From Polytrichum commune (lineage: Eukaryota > Streptophyta > Polytrichopsida > Polytrichales > Polytrichaceae): a DNA stretch of 64,000 bases. Numbering within the stretch: position 1 is the stretch's first letter; the number at the start of each line of letters is the position of its first letter. The notes below the pieces were generated by a model, which did not search any database, had not been told where the DNA came from, and worked only from the letters and a program-made list of their open reading frames with translations. Made by a program: the position numbers and the translations under genes. Positions 1-11,400 of the stretch are shown here, piece after piece. The stretch spans positions 35,402,001 through 35,466,000 of the forward strand of contig OX485806.1 of the NCBI GenBank assembly GCA_950295325.1, written 5' to 3'.

Positions 1-145
1 GTTGAGAGACCGTCGATTTTTTTTCATATAAAATAAAAAAATAAAACTGACAAGATCTTGGTAGTTAGATTGGAGGGGTTGTTTTGGGCAAAGAATAAAG
101 TGGGATGCTTGTTCTTCCTTTAGACTTTGGATTTGGCCTTTGGAA

Positions 146-360
146 GCTTCACACTATGGCCATCCAAGTCGAGAGGCCATGGGAGTTCATAGCCAAAGGG
201 TTGGCCTTTGGAGGCTTCACGCTATGCGTGGCCGAAGGCACCAATTCCTATATTTGATTGGCTATCATTTTGAGCCCATTTGTTTGGACTCCCAACAAAG
301 GTTGGCCATTCATTCGCACGGCCTCTCGACTTGGACGGCCACATGCAGTGTGAAGCGGGC
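146..360. repeat. Foldback-like inverted repeat
   Basis: A left arm at about 149-185 (centred on CCAAGTCGAGAGGCC) is matched in inverted orientation by a right arm at about 324-360 (GGCCTCTCGACTTGG), with about 140 bp between. The left arm is also partly duplicated in direct orientation at about 203-232 (GGCCTTTGGAGGCTTCACGC). This resembles a small foldback or MITE-like element. No target duplication could be fixed, so the superfamily is open. Confidence 0.5.
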
Positions 361-1739
361 GTTAGCTAGTCATGTGAGGGCCGACTAAAATAATGAATGA
401 AGTGCACATGTAAGCTAATGCAATTACGATGGCCAGCCACATACAGGCGAGGCCAGCGGCCGGAAACCTCAAATAATTGACACAGGAAATCCCCATGCGA
501 GTCAGAAATAAATTTATATCGGCCATCATGAAATGCGCAGAAAAGAGAACATCCGGCAGAAAGCAACGGGGTTGTTTTTTCCCAACGTGTGAGGTGTAAT
601 TAGGGGCGGGGCCGGGGCAGGGGCCGCTGCTTTATGGGCAGGCCTGCGGGGAAAAGGTAATAATACGAAGAAGGCACAGCTGGAACCTTAGGGCTCAGGA
701 GGCATGGCTCACACTGTACATTTCTAACTGCCGCTACACGTTGGCAAATACCGCCCTCTGTATGTATGTGCAAAAGGAAAGGACTTGGTGGTTTCCGGTG
801 GAGACAAAGTGATGCGGCCACGTGTTGTTTGGATTCCTCTCTCTCTCTCTATTCGATATGATACGATACCAACACACATGCACTTAGTGCGACATGATTA
901 GCATATCCACATCATGCCCGTAACCCATTCGCCTCTTCGTTTTCGGAGCTCATGTCAACTATCTTATCATTCTCACACTCAACATTCGTCTGTTCATTAA
1001 CCCTTTACTTCTTGCAGTGTATTGTGGTTTCATTACATCATTTTCAAATGTAAGCTTCTCTATATACAAATGTATACTTTATTGTATATAGAAAGAAAAG
1101 CCGTTGCTAATGATTCTAAGATCACATCAAATATGGTAGCCATATTCAAGACTTGTTTATAATCCATTTAGAATCACTAAACTTCAAGGAATCGTGGTGA
1201 ATATGTGCAATAAATTACAGTCCAAACTTTTGAGATTATGTTAAGAATAGATATACACTTTGAGGTAAGCAAAAGAGTCCATTCAAATTTAACAATTCCC
1301 AATCAAAAAAATATGAATTTACTCCATATAGTAGTGTATGAACAAAGGGTAAACTTAGTTCATTCTTGACTTTAAATTTCTTGTGTGAACAACCATCTTT
1401 TCATGTTGGAATGGGATCATCGCCATTGCCAAGAAAATTTCATGAGGAACACAATGATACTTAATGTGACCTTCCTAGCACCTTCCTTTTGGATGAATTT
1501 GTCTTCAAGCCATTCATAAGCCCCAAAATGGGCCTCTTAGGAAGTTAAGGGTTAAGGGGTCCTACAAATCTTCCCAATCTTGTTAGCTATTAAGCTTAGA
1601 ATGGTTAGCATATTTTAAGCACATAGTCCAATCTCTTTTAAACACATGCCTCTATTATGTATGTTCTTAGGTCCACACCCAACCACTACCACTACCACTA
1701 CCATAAATGTAGGTGTCCATATTATTGGTGTTGGAATTA
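361..1739. other. Intergenic, no gene seen
   Basis: Only short random open frames are present. A CT microsatellite lies near 838-850. From about 900 on the sequence is AT-rich. No RNA gene or transposon domain was recognised. Confidence 0.5.
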
Positions 1740-2270
1740 GGCATGTCTACCTTAAGTTGATGTTGTTGGGACATACTCGTTTTGGTACAAATTTGAGGAA
1801 TTTCTCATTTGCATAAAGAAAAGGAGTACAAGTACACTCTAACCTCCCTAACATCATGCCTGTGGCAACCAAAGTACGCTTGATATTAAGAAGGTTTGTA
1901 GTGTTAACTTGGATGCATGATAATAGAGAACTAGTGTAGCATGTGACATTATGAAATGCCACAAAGTCAACAATGGAAACAATGACAATGATGATAATGA
2001 CGACAACGTGATTTGTACGAGCGTGCAGAATGAATTTTTGGTGGATTATTCTAATATCAAAACCCATGATATATGAGAGATAAAGTGACATTATGGAGAT
2101 TAGGGTGTGATAACAAACAAAATTGGGGAAGGAGGGGAACTCCAGACGGGAAGCACCAAGGGAAACTAAGAAACAAGACCCACACTAGGACCACGGTCCT
2201 TGCAAATAACCACCATGTTGTTTGTATGAGCGAACATATTTCTTTACACATCATATGTATGGAAATCAAA
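1740..2270 (-). repeat. Dispersed repeat, inverted copy of the 14.5-15.1 kb element
   Basis: Read on the minus strand, about 1840-2150 resembles the interior of the element at 14493-15160. Shared landmarks include CATAATGTCACATGCTA and, further on, GTTAACACT followed by TTTGGTTGC. Its upstream flank (1614-1690) also resembles 34690-34770 (AGTCCAAT, AAACACAT, GTTCTTAG, TCCACACC). It is a decayed dispersed repeat with no coding capacity. Confidence 0.45.
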
Positions 2271-3214
2271 GTTCGAAAGAATATCTTATTGTGCTACATG
2301 AGGAGCCTCGGCATGCATATATACTTCTCTTTTGCTTTTTGCCAATCAGACATGCCATAGTCAACATTATCATTCCAGACAAACTATTAAATTCTACAGG
2401 CCAACTACCACTCATGACTGAACACAAACATCATTTGTCTCCCTCCAAACAATCTAAAAGAAATGAAGTTGTGCATGTAGAGCCATACCCTTGTTGCACT
2501 CTTGTGAAAGTTTTGAAAAAGTACCGTCACCATCGTTCACTTTATCAAACGACCTTGCAAGAGAGTGATGGATTCCAAGGCCCACGGTAGTTGGTGGTCG
2601 AATGCAACTTACAACGAATGTTTGTCCCTAGCGCCAAGCTCTACGCACAAGGGGAACACCTAAAGGCAATGTGCTCCACCGACTCCATTGCAAGATGGCC
2701 GCAATAAGGACACCCAACATTGATGAGTGGGCCGGGTCATCTCCCCATTTCACTTATTCATCACCATCGCCTTGTAAATCACTGTTAAGGTATAGCAACT
2801 TCTTTCTTAAATCTTGATTTGTGTCAGACAAACATCTTGCAAGGAAAGAAATTGAAAGGAAGCTGACATTTTCACCATGACATGCTTACCCCAACTCAAC
2901 CAAGTGGTATTCGTGTACACAAGTGCACCTCCAAACTTAAAACCAACTCTTCATAGGTTTTTGGTCGACTCATCTCAACTGGGGTTGTTGAGAATAATCT
3001 TGGTGTCAAATAGCTTACAAAGGTTGCATCTTGATTAAAACTGGTTTCATTTGGTTTCACTATATTGCATGTGGTAAGTATCGAGGAGGTATATTTACTA
3101 TGACTTATCATTCAACCCTATAGTGTGGCTAATGGTATACACCATCATGCATCTTAGGCTTTGAACCACGAACCTTCCTACCATAGGGCAATACACCCCC
3201 ACCATTTGCAACAT
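2271..3214. other. Intergenic, nothing recognised
   Basis: The stretch has only short unrelated open frames and no conserved protein motif, RNA fold or repeat arm that I can identify. Confidence 0.4.
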
Positions 3215-3527
3215 CACTAGTAGAAAAATATGTCCAAAAAAACCACAACCGAAATCGGTTGCGGTTTTCTTGACCAACCTGATATGCAGTCGCTAAATGA
3301 CTACAACTTTTCTTTTTGGGGGGCATGTAATACACCGTTAGAAAGGTATTTTCAAGACCTTTTTGAACGGTATATTATACTCTCCAAAAATCCTAAGATT
3401 TTAGTTGCTAAACCAAAAAAAATAAAAGAAAACGTACGTGGTCGTTTAGCGATTGCAAATCATGCTGGTCAAAAGAACCGCAACCAATTTTAGATGCAGT
3501 TATTTTTGGCAAACTTTTATACTAGTG
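3215..3527. mobile_element. CACTA-type MITE (CMC/EnSpm-like)
   Basis: This 313-bp element starts CACTAGTAGAAAAATATG and ends TTTTATACTAGTG. Its terminal inverted repeats run about 85 bp at roughly three-quarters identity, with shared internal blocks such as GGTTGCGGTT and TCGCTAAA. It is flanked by a direct CAT/CAT duplication (3212-3214 and 3528-3530). CACTA termini with a 3-bp target duplication are the hallmark of the CACTA superfamily. There is no transposase inside, so it is a non-autonomous derivative. The short open frames in it are by-products. Confidence 0.85.
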
Positions 3528-4721
3528 CATGGACACAAAGGACCATTACCCACTGATAAAACCTTAAAACCCGTCCCCTCTTGCCACTCCACACACAATT
3601 ATCCCCAAACACTCCTCCCACCACATGCACTCATTGGTTAAGTCCTTGTTTGAATCGTAGAATTCCCCACCAAACGCTAGGAGTATCTTGCATGCAGAAG
3701 GACTCTTCATTTGTGTGTTCTTCCTCATAAAGTTGGCATTTATAGTATTATTAGTATTAGACCATTATGCACAGTAGTTGCACTTGAATATTCAAACACT
3801 CACTATGTTATCATAATGTCCTTCCTACTTGTGGGTAGAGAATCAAGTGAAAGTTATTTTGAAAACAAATCCACACAAATGCACATCTAAAGTCTGAATA
3901 AAAGGGGAAAACATCACAAATCAACACGAAGAGCAATTGAATCTTCAAGTGGTCATTGCGCTTAGATTGCTAAGAGAGTCATATGCGATCTTGGTATCTA
4001 TCTATTAAAGCACACAAAGTTCTATGATAGATTATTCTTGTGGGAAATGAACAAGAATTGAACGAAAAACCATCATTTGGAGCAACTGGAGGTGTTTCGT
4101 GAAGGTAGGTTTTGATGATATTTCGTTAATCATTGTGTTGAAATGGGTAAGACCTAAGAGGCGATCATGTTGTCTATAGAATAAGCATCAAGAACCATAC
4201 AAAATATATTGTTATGTTGTGAAGAATGAATATTATTTGAAAGAGATGCCACCATTTTGAAGTAGATGGAGCATTTTCTTGAATGTGCCTCTCATCTATG
4301 CAACATTAAAACTAGTCCCCTATATGTTTGTCATTGATTCATCTCAGTTTACTTGGACTAGACTAATTCAGGGTAAGAGAAACCAAAATAATATCTATGG
4401 ACTAAATATATTTTAAGGATTTTTATGTTAAATGAATGAGAGGTATGTTTGTATGCAATAGCTTACTCTTGTCTATTTGCAACAACTTTAGATTCTATTC
4501 TAAATTTTGTTATTAGTATAGTTGTTATGGTTATAATGATGGTAGTCAATTGGATTTACAAGGTGCCATATTGTTTTACTAAGATTGTCATGCTTTGAGA
4601 ATATTACACGTTTGATTAAGGGCCGGTATATGTGATATACCGGAATAGAAGATTTAATGTTGGATTATGCAAGAAAGAAAGACTAAGTATATTTTGTTAT
4701 ACTTAGCATGTGAACAAATGG
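3528..4721. other. AT-rich intergenic, nothing recognised
   Basis: No coding motif was found. The stretch leads up to the Gypsy-type LTR and contains a short palindrome near 4620-4645 (GGCCGGTATATGTGATATACCGG). Confidence 0.4.
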
Positions 4722-5454
4722 TGTATGGAGTCAAACAACTCCAAATAAATAATTAGGCTAGACAACCCAAGAGAGAATGGTGCACAAGGGCTAGACAACC
4801 CATGAAGGAATTGTGCACAGGAGTTAGACAACTCCTGATTGAAGATCTTTGCATTAGGTCAGACACCTCCAAATGGGAGTTAATCACCTCCAATTGGGAG
4901 TCAGACACCTTCCTCTAAATGATCTTTGTGTTGGAGTTATACAACTTCAACTATAAAATATGAATTAGAGTCATACAACTCCCAACAAATGGATGTTATT
5001 CATTAATTGGACCCATGCAACTCTCAATGAATAAATCTAGTTGGAATTAGACAGTTCCAACTAGAGGAATGGATGAATGAATATAGTTGGAACTAGAGCA
5101 TTGTGATTGAACCAAAAGATAAGAAAAATTATACAATGGAATGATCTTTGTATATAGATAAAAAAAAACTTCAAAATAGGTTCAATAAGATCTGAGACTT
5201 CTAAAAGTATCTCTTAGATACTATGTATAAAGATGGATAAAATTAGGAGTGCCTTTGGATATAAGAAAGATCGTAGAAGGAGAGAGGGTCATCTTTTGTG
5301 TCTCCTATTATTGAGTGGTTCGAGCTCATAGTAATCACAATATTGTGATTAAGTTGTAAAGCTTTTATAGTGTACAAATTTCGAAAGTTCTAAATATTGG
5401 TGTCTCATATGCATTCATACTTGTTTTATTCTTGTGTAAAAGAGGATCATGTCA
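4722..5454 (+). repeat. 5' LTR of decayed Gypsy (chromovirus) element
   Basis: The 733-bp segment starts TGTATGGAGTC and ends ATCATGTCA. It is followed after 3 bp by a degenerate primer-binding site, which fixes the end. Its first about 320 bp is repeated at 12616-12935, just after the integrase and chromodomain relic, as expected for a 3' LTR. The first 380 bp carries about ten imperfect palindromes of the type GGAGTTAGACAACTCC. The start is inferred from where similarity to the 3' copy begins, because no target duplication is visible. Confidence 0.7.
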
Positions 5455-5580
5455 ATTCGGTATGAGAGCAAAATATTAACTTAGATTGTAGAAATCATGG
5501 TCGACACCACAACCACCACAATTATAACTCATGCAGTGAGGGAATGGATTTTGAATATGATGCGAAGGTAATTGCTTAGG
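5455..5580 (+). pseudogene. Gypsy primer-binding site and gag start relic
   Basis: CGGTATGAGAGC at 5458-5469 matches 10 of 12 positions of the usual plant tRNA-Met primer-binding site TGGTATCAGAGC. An ATG at about 5499 opens a short Thr-rich frame (MVDTTTTTI...) in the place expected for gag. The frame then decays, and the sequence passes into Copia-related DNA on the other strand. Confidence 0.5.
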
Positions 5581-5599
5581 TATTGAAGCACAATAAAAC

Positions 5600-7277
5600 T
5601 ACAAATAAGATTGCACAAGAAAAATACACATATACAAAGGCATACGAACAATGCTTGGAGTGAGATGGTTGCTTCCATTCTTTGTCTTAATTTTTATTAC
5701 ACTTTTCTTTTGGTTCATACAATGCATATGGGATATCTCAACTCCAATGTTCCACAAACCATATGGTTTTATTAAAACCTTATTCATTCTCATAAATCTA
5801 TCAATCATAATCATATGACTACGAGCAACCTAATGCTCTAACTTCAACACTCTCCACTTGCGAGTAGTCAAAAGATTGAAAATTTAGCGCCCTTGATAAT
5901 GATCTTTGCCTCTCCTTTGCAAAAGTCATGTTTTGGAATGGCATGACTTCACATAATTTCCAAAAGTCACAAAAATATGCCACATTGGCTAGTTCTTTAC
6001 CATGTTGGGGTAATATGTCGTTCTTCCACCATTCTCCAAGTGGCAAGAGTTCCTTTGTGGGATATCTATGCTTTATAAACACCTAGAGGTGGTTATATCT
6101 CCCTCACTATAATTGTCTCAGTACGGAGATGTTCAAAAATATATTTTTTGTTTCATGGTCTTTATCTTTAAAAAAAAATTGCAACTTGATTATCTCCCAC
6201 TTGTTCCTCACGCTCCTCAATATCTTCACCAAGATTAATGAAAGGTGATTCGACAAATTCGTGCATCCTAACCACCATAAGGGCATTGTTTCTTTCATTT
6301 GGACCCATTTTCAAATAATTCCCAACACTCGTCCTATCATCCATAAATAAAACATATCTACTTTTCATAATCTTGTTGGTTTTCAAACATATTAATCTAT
6401 ATGCTCTAGTGCCTTTGCAATAACCAAACAATAAACACTTGGTGTTTTTTGCATCAAGCTTACCATTCTTTTCATTGGGCACCATCACATTCAAACATAT
6501 GTATGTGTATAATGCAAGGCCTCCTCCTTTTTCATGCTTCTTCAAATTTAATAGAAAGGAAAAAAATTGTTGGATATCAATTACATGTGTAAACCGCATT
6601 CGTTATCACTTCCGCCCAAAATGACTTGTTAAACTTTTGAGCATGAAACATGCTCCTTGTCATCTCCACCATGTAGCAAATTGCACAATCCACCACACCG
6701 TTTTGTAGAGGCCCATATGGGGTCGATATTTTTTTCTCAAATACCAATTTTTTTAACAAATGTTAAAATTCCTCCAAAATGAACTCACCACCATTATCCG
6801 ACCACAAGGCCTTTATTTTTTCTCCAATTGAATCCTTGCATAGGGCCTTGAACTCATTGAAATTCTCATAACATTCTCTTTCAGACTTTAACATGTACAT
6901 CCACACCTTCTTCAAAAAATCGTTAACAACGGTTACAAAAGTCCTTGCACCACCTATGAATGTTGTCTTCATGGGATCACGAACGTTTGAATATGCAATT
7001 CCCAAAGGCTTAGTTGCTCGCCTCTCCCATTCAACAAAATTTGTTTCTTGATTAAAGTAAAATTTGCTTCCCCCAAGAACAAATTTTCTTGCAACTTGGG
7101 CACATGAAAGACAATTTTAGTGCAATTGCTTTTGGTTTTACATATCACTAGCACCTCAACAAAAATAGATCTTATTTTGATAGCTTCCATGTTGTTATCG
7201 TTATCCGAATGGACATTAACTAAAATAATTATCTCGTATGTGTTAAATACCACTATATGGGAAGTCATGTGTCTTGT
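5600..7277 (-). pseudogene. Decayed Copia pol (protease, integrase, start of RT), 3' part
   Basis: On the minus strand, broken frames carry recognisable Copia pieces in the correct order. They are a protease-proximal HMTSH and FHVPKL segment (about 7260-7080), integrase core pieces GGARTFVTVVNDF and SDNGGEF (about 6970-6770), PYGPLQNGV and FWAEVITNAVY (about 6740-6590), GYCKGTRAYRLICLKT (about 6480-6360), PLGEWWKN (about 6050) and SQVESVEV at the start of the RT (about 5840). The pieces resemble the intact element at 53-59 kb closely enough to place both in one lineage. Many stops and frameshifts are present, and most of the RT and all of the RNase H are missing. Confidence 0.8.
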
Positions 7278-8925
7278 TGTGAGCCCCAGACTCCCCCCCC
7301 TTATGCGTCGTAGTCCGGAAGGGAGTATGCGGCTCACATGCTCTATACTGATTTGCTTGATGTTGTGCAATGACCCCAATGTCTCCCAACATAATGTCAA
7401 AACACACACGTTTTATTCATCTGGCTAGGGTGGAAGTATTGAGAAATACACCACCAACCACCCTCAAATCCAATCCAATCATCACCTATCGCTTACACAC
7501 GTCCTACCTAAGCTGCAATTAAGTATTGCTCCTAATTATGCCTTGCTTACTTCCTACCTCTATAAGCAGCCCTTAATCTGCCCTACCACTAATGTAATCC
7601 TTTGGTCACCCTTCTACCGATATGCCCACTGTTATTCTTCCATCACAATCTCAACACAACTTCGGATCATTGACCCAAACACAATGAGATGGCCACCTGG
7701 CAGTCCACCGTAGATCCCTTGTTGTCGCCAGCGGCCTAACTGCTGCTCATCGCATGAACTCAAAATTTTGTTAGCCGTCCTTACAATGTAGCCGAACCGG
7801 CATTCCCCCACAGGCTAATCCACCTTTCCTCCTCGCCATCTGCCTGCTGAAACCATCTACTGGTTGCACTTGCCCTACACCAGTTCTTGAGTGGTGTGGA
7901 TTCTCCCAGTCTCACACCGGAGACCTCCCAGAAGCCCATTCTCCTCTCTGCTGCAGCCTTGGTTCTTCACGCATTCAGCTACATAAAATTCGCACCTGAC
8001 TTCAAACTCACCTTCCGCTGAGTTTTTGCGAGCTCGAATTCAACCGCCCTGCCGAATCCAGCTCGCGAAGCACTTGAAGCTCCCTTGTTCTGTGCCATCC
8101 TAGCTCGGAGATTCATGCCTTCAGCTCAGCGGCCCTCGCTTGCTGTCAATTGTGTGTTGTGGCACCTGGCATCCAATTCGCCTTCCCCGCAATGCTCTGA
8201 TCCCACCCCTGGTGTACCCTTGGCCGGTCCACGCATCTCTACTAAATCAGGCCCCCTCTCCGACCTTGTTGTCTTCGGGGTTGAGGCTGCATTCGCCGCT
8301 ATGCATCCGAAAACCCTCCTCCTACCCAATCCAACAGCTGCCACCCCCTATAGGAGGAAAGAGTTGCCGCATTGTCCACCCACGGAGGGATATGTGCCCC
8401 CTTCAGTCGCGCTCCGCATACACCCCCTTGCCGCTACGCTCCAAAGTTTGTCCTCATTTTCGGAGGAGGCTCCGCCTTCTTCCTCCGCCGCAACACACAC
8501 TCTATCCGGAAAAAAACCCTCTCAAAGCCCCCTGCTCCCACCGAAACAGAGTCTCTCCCCTCCCGTCCCAGATCCGGGAAACAAGGTCCTCCCAATGGTG
8601 GTAACTGCCCATCCCCTAACTGAACCACATGCATTCCTACAATAAACACTACTTGGTCCTAAATTGGCCTAAAGCCCCGACTCTCAAGTCTTAATATCCC
8701 GGCCTTAAGAGCTCCCACAAAGAATTTCTCTAGGCTAATCACCAATTAACTACTTTAATACTAACCCACCCCACAAACTAACACCTAAGCCTTAAGTTGT
8801 AAATTGCAATTTAATTCCAAGCCCACACTGTTTATGGTTTTTATATGGTTAACACAAGTTCAAACCGTAAGTTTTAATAAGTTGCGATGCCGAAAACATA
8901 TGTGTGCACATGATTTGGGCTCACA
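7278..8925. mobile_element. Solo-LTR-like insertion with 5-bp target duplication
   Basis: This 1648-bp segment starts TGTGAGCCCC and ends GGGCTCACA, a 9-bp terminal inverted repeat with TG...CA ends. It is flanked by CTTGT on both sides (7273-7277 and 8926-8930). It interrupts the Copia relic exactly between its gag/protease part and its protease/integrase part. TG...CA ends plus a 5-bp duplication indicate an LTR left by LTR-LTR recombination. No internal duplication or protein domain was found. The core (about 7700-8640) is C-rich on the plus strand, so several frames lack stops there without looking like a gene. Confidence 0.75.
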
Positions 8926-9545
8926 CTTGTTGTTACCAAATCCATGATCCACATACATAAATGCATTACAAATGCGTAGTCATCATCTTTAGAGTTGTTC
9001 GCATTCTTCATGTTCTTGTTCATTGTCTTGTAGTAAAAAAACGTGCAATATGCCATGCAATAGTAATTCAAATTTCATGTAGTTATATGAAGATAGATTG
9101 TTCCCTTCACCTTGATGGAACACCATAGTGGCATCATTACCTTGTAATTCATTTTCTTCTCTTTTGGAGTTTTTGTGCATCAAACATGGCATCACATATT
9201 CCATAGTCAACTTCTTTGTCAGCATGGTCTTCAAGATGGTGACCTTGTAGATGTGGTCTAACAAGTCATCATTTTCTTGCATCTTGCATGTGAATGGTCT
9301 TCCATACCTCCGCTCGTCCTTTACAACACTTGATGTATACAAGTTGATTGTCCGTCAACTTGAACGCAATGATAGACATTGTCTTTTTGACACGTTTTTG
9401 GTATTTTTTTTTTTCTTCACTTTAGGTTCAATATTGGAAGGTGAATCTTCCTCGAATTCATCCACAATGCCCCAAAGATCCATGAAAGCCAATCCCATCT
9501 CCAATATGAACTTCCAAAGGTTGAAGTTTTCTCCATTGATCTAGT
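8926..9545 (-). pseudogene. Decayed Copia gag and protease start, 5' part
   Basis: Read from 9545 downward, the minus strand shows a gag N-terminus (GENFNLWKF, DLWGIVDEFEE), then a helix-rich gag core (QENDDLLDHIYKV), a degraded zinc-knuckle region, and DDDYAFV and WIMDL near the protease active site. Order and motifs match the intact gag at 54.6-55.5 kb. Frames are broken several times. It is the 5' portion of the relic that continues at 7277-5600, from which the solo LTR separates it. Confidence 0.8.
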
Positions 9546-9599
9546 CAATGACTCTAGAACCCTTACCCTCAAGAAATGTCATATTATGCTCAAAGATTG

Positions 9600-10450
9600 G
9601 GATATACTCTCTAATCATTCAAATCAACATTTTCTAAGCTATTGTATGCACTCAATAACTTCATAAGCCTTAGCCTCTTTCAATGAGCCCTTCTTGGACT
9701 CAAATATACCCTTCCACGTTAATCCATTGAAGTTAGATCCTCTTGCTCTCAAATAAGTCTTTGCACCTCAATTCATTCAAATCATGCATTTTTGTTCTCA
9801 TATGTACGTTTGGACCTTCAATCGTCTCAAATTATATGCTCTCGAACTCAAATAAGCCCCTATTGCTCTCAAATATGCCTTTGCATCCTCAATCCAATCA
9901 AGTAATATCTTCTTAACCTTAAATGGGCCTTCTTGACCTTAAATGAACCCTTTTGTTTTTAGATGCACCTTTGCACACTCAATTCACTAAAGTTAGATTG
10001 TCTTGAACCCAAATGAACCCTTGTTCTCAAATGTGTATTTACATCCTGAAACCACTTAAATCTAGCCCTCTTCAATTCTAATATGTTTTGCACCCTCAAA
10101 TCACTCAAATCAAGCCCTCTCCAACTTAAATGTGCATTTCTAACCTCAAATCACTGAAATCGGGCCTCTTCAACTATAATGTGCCTTTGCACATTCAAAT
10201 TCATTCAAATCAAGCTTCAATGCCCTCAAATCTACATAATTACACTAATCCAATTCAACTGCACACTCAATTGCATCAAATATATATGCAAGGATTACAA
10301 ACATTCAATGTAATACTCACAACCTCTAAATGTGCATTTGTACACCTGTAATGCTCCAAATCTCCAAATCTCCAAACCTTTAATCAACAACCGATGCTCA
10401 AAATGTGCACGTGAATTCGATGAAGCAAAAGGTTGAGGAGACCAAAAGAC
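9600..10450 (-). repeat. Degenerate about 50-bp tandem repeats upstream of the Copia relic gag
   Basis: Loosely repeated units contain CTCAAATCACTCAAATCAAG, CCCTCTTCAAC and AATGTGCATTTGCA, and recur about every 50 bp. They are clearest at about 10041-10200 and more decayed below. The array lies directly 5' of the relic gag, on the relic's strand, which is where the young family carries its 120-bp leader repeats. The unit sequence is different. Confidence 0.55.
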
Positions 10451-11400
10451 TTTGTGCATTGCTGAAGGTAAATACTTAACCTTTGATAAAGTAAATAAAT
10501 TTCCCAGCAAGACATGCTGGGATGACGACTTGGAAGTATATTACTAAAAGCACTAGGCAATTGTCTTGATTATATCATGATTGAAGGAAACCTCTTAATG
10601 TACTAAGATAAATTTGATGAACATATAAACTAGACTTCACCTTTAACAAGATAAATTTATGAACGAAATGTTTTTTAATTAACATTGGTGTGATTTGGTC
10701 GATCGTTGCAATTCATGGAAATAAGAGTTACATTGACCAAGTAAGAGACTATGGTCGGACTGTATATTTCAAATTGAATTTAATCAAAGAAGACTGATAA
10801 TCTTGAAATGATGATTGCATTGCATTTTCAACTTACACTAAATGTAATTAATGAATGAAAGACTATTGACTACACTGGAGTGCCCTTGGCTTCGGTAAAG
10901 AGACAAAATGGGTTATGTATGCAAGACTGTTGATTATGGCTATGTCTACGCTTGCACACCACACTTGGTCCAATGAAAATGAACTCACTATCAGATTATT
11001 GCCTGGGAATTAAGAATGAGGTGAGTGACTGTCACAATTGCATGTACTGATATGGGGAGTTTTTTGAAGTTTTTATCATTTACCCATAACCTAATTGTCA
11101 GTTCTAACCCAAATTAAAGTGGAATAACCATGTGTTTCCTTTAGTAAAACTTATTAGAGACACCTAGATGATATACAACTCACATTTTAAGTCATCCTTG
11201 AATGATGCCTAGGTTTGTTTGTAATAAAAAAAAAACTACAATCACCATATGATAATTTATCTAAAGATCCAAATCCTTTGAAAATATAGACCAATTAAAG
11301 TCTTATGACTTGAAAAAAACAACATTTTATATCATTATGTCATAGTTTGTGTTCAGAATGTTGGAATTTATGCACTCAATATCAAGCATGATTTTTATGA
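10451..11400. other. AT-rich, no recognisable domain
   Basis: This would be the RT region of the surrounding Gypsy relic, but I could not recognise RT or RNase H motifs. It may be deleted or decayed beyond recognition. Confidence 0.35.

Noticed and set aside
8085-8645. A 186-codon plus-strand frame rich in Pro and Ser
   Set aside because: It lies inside the solo-LTR-like insertion. Two other frames are also open there because the strand is C-rich. No domain or start context supports a gene.
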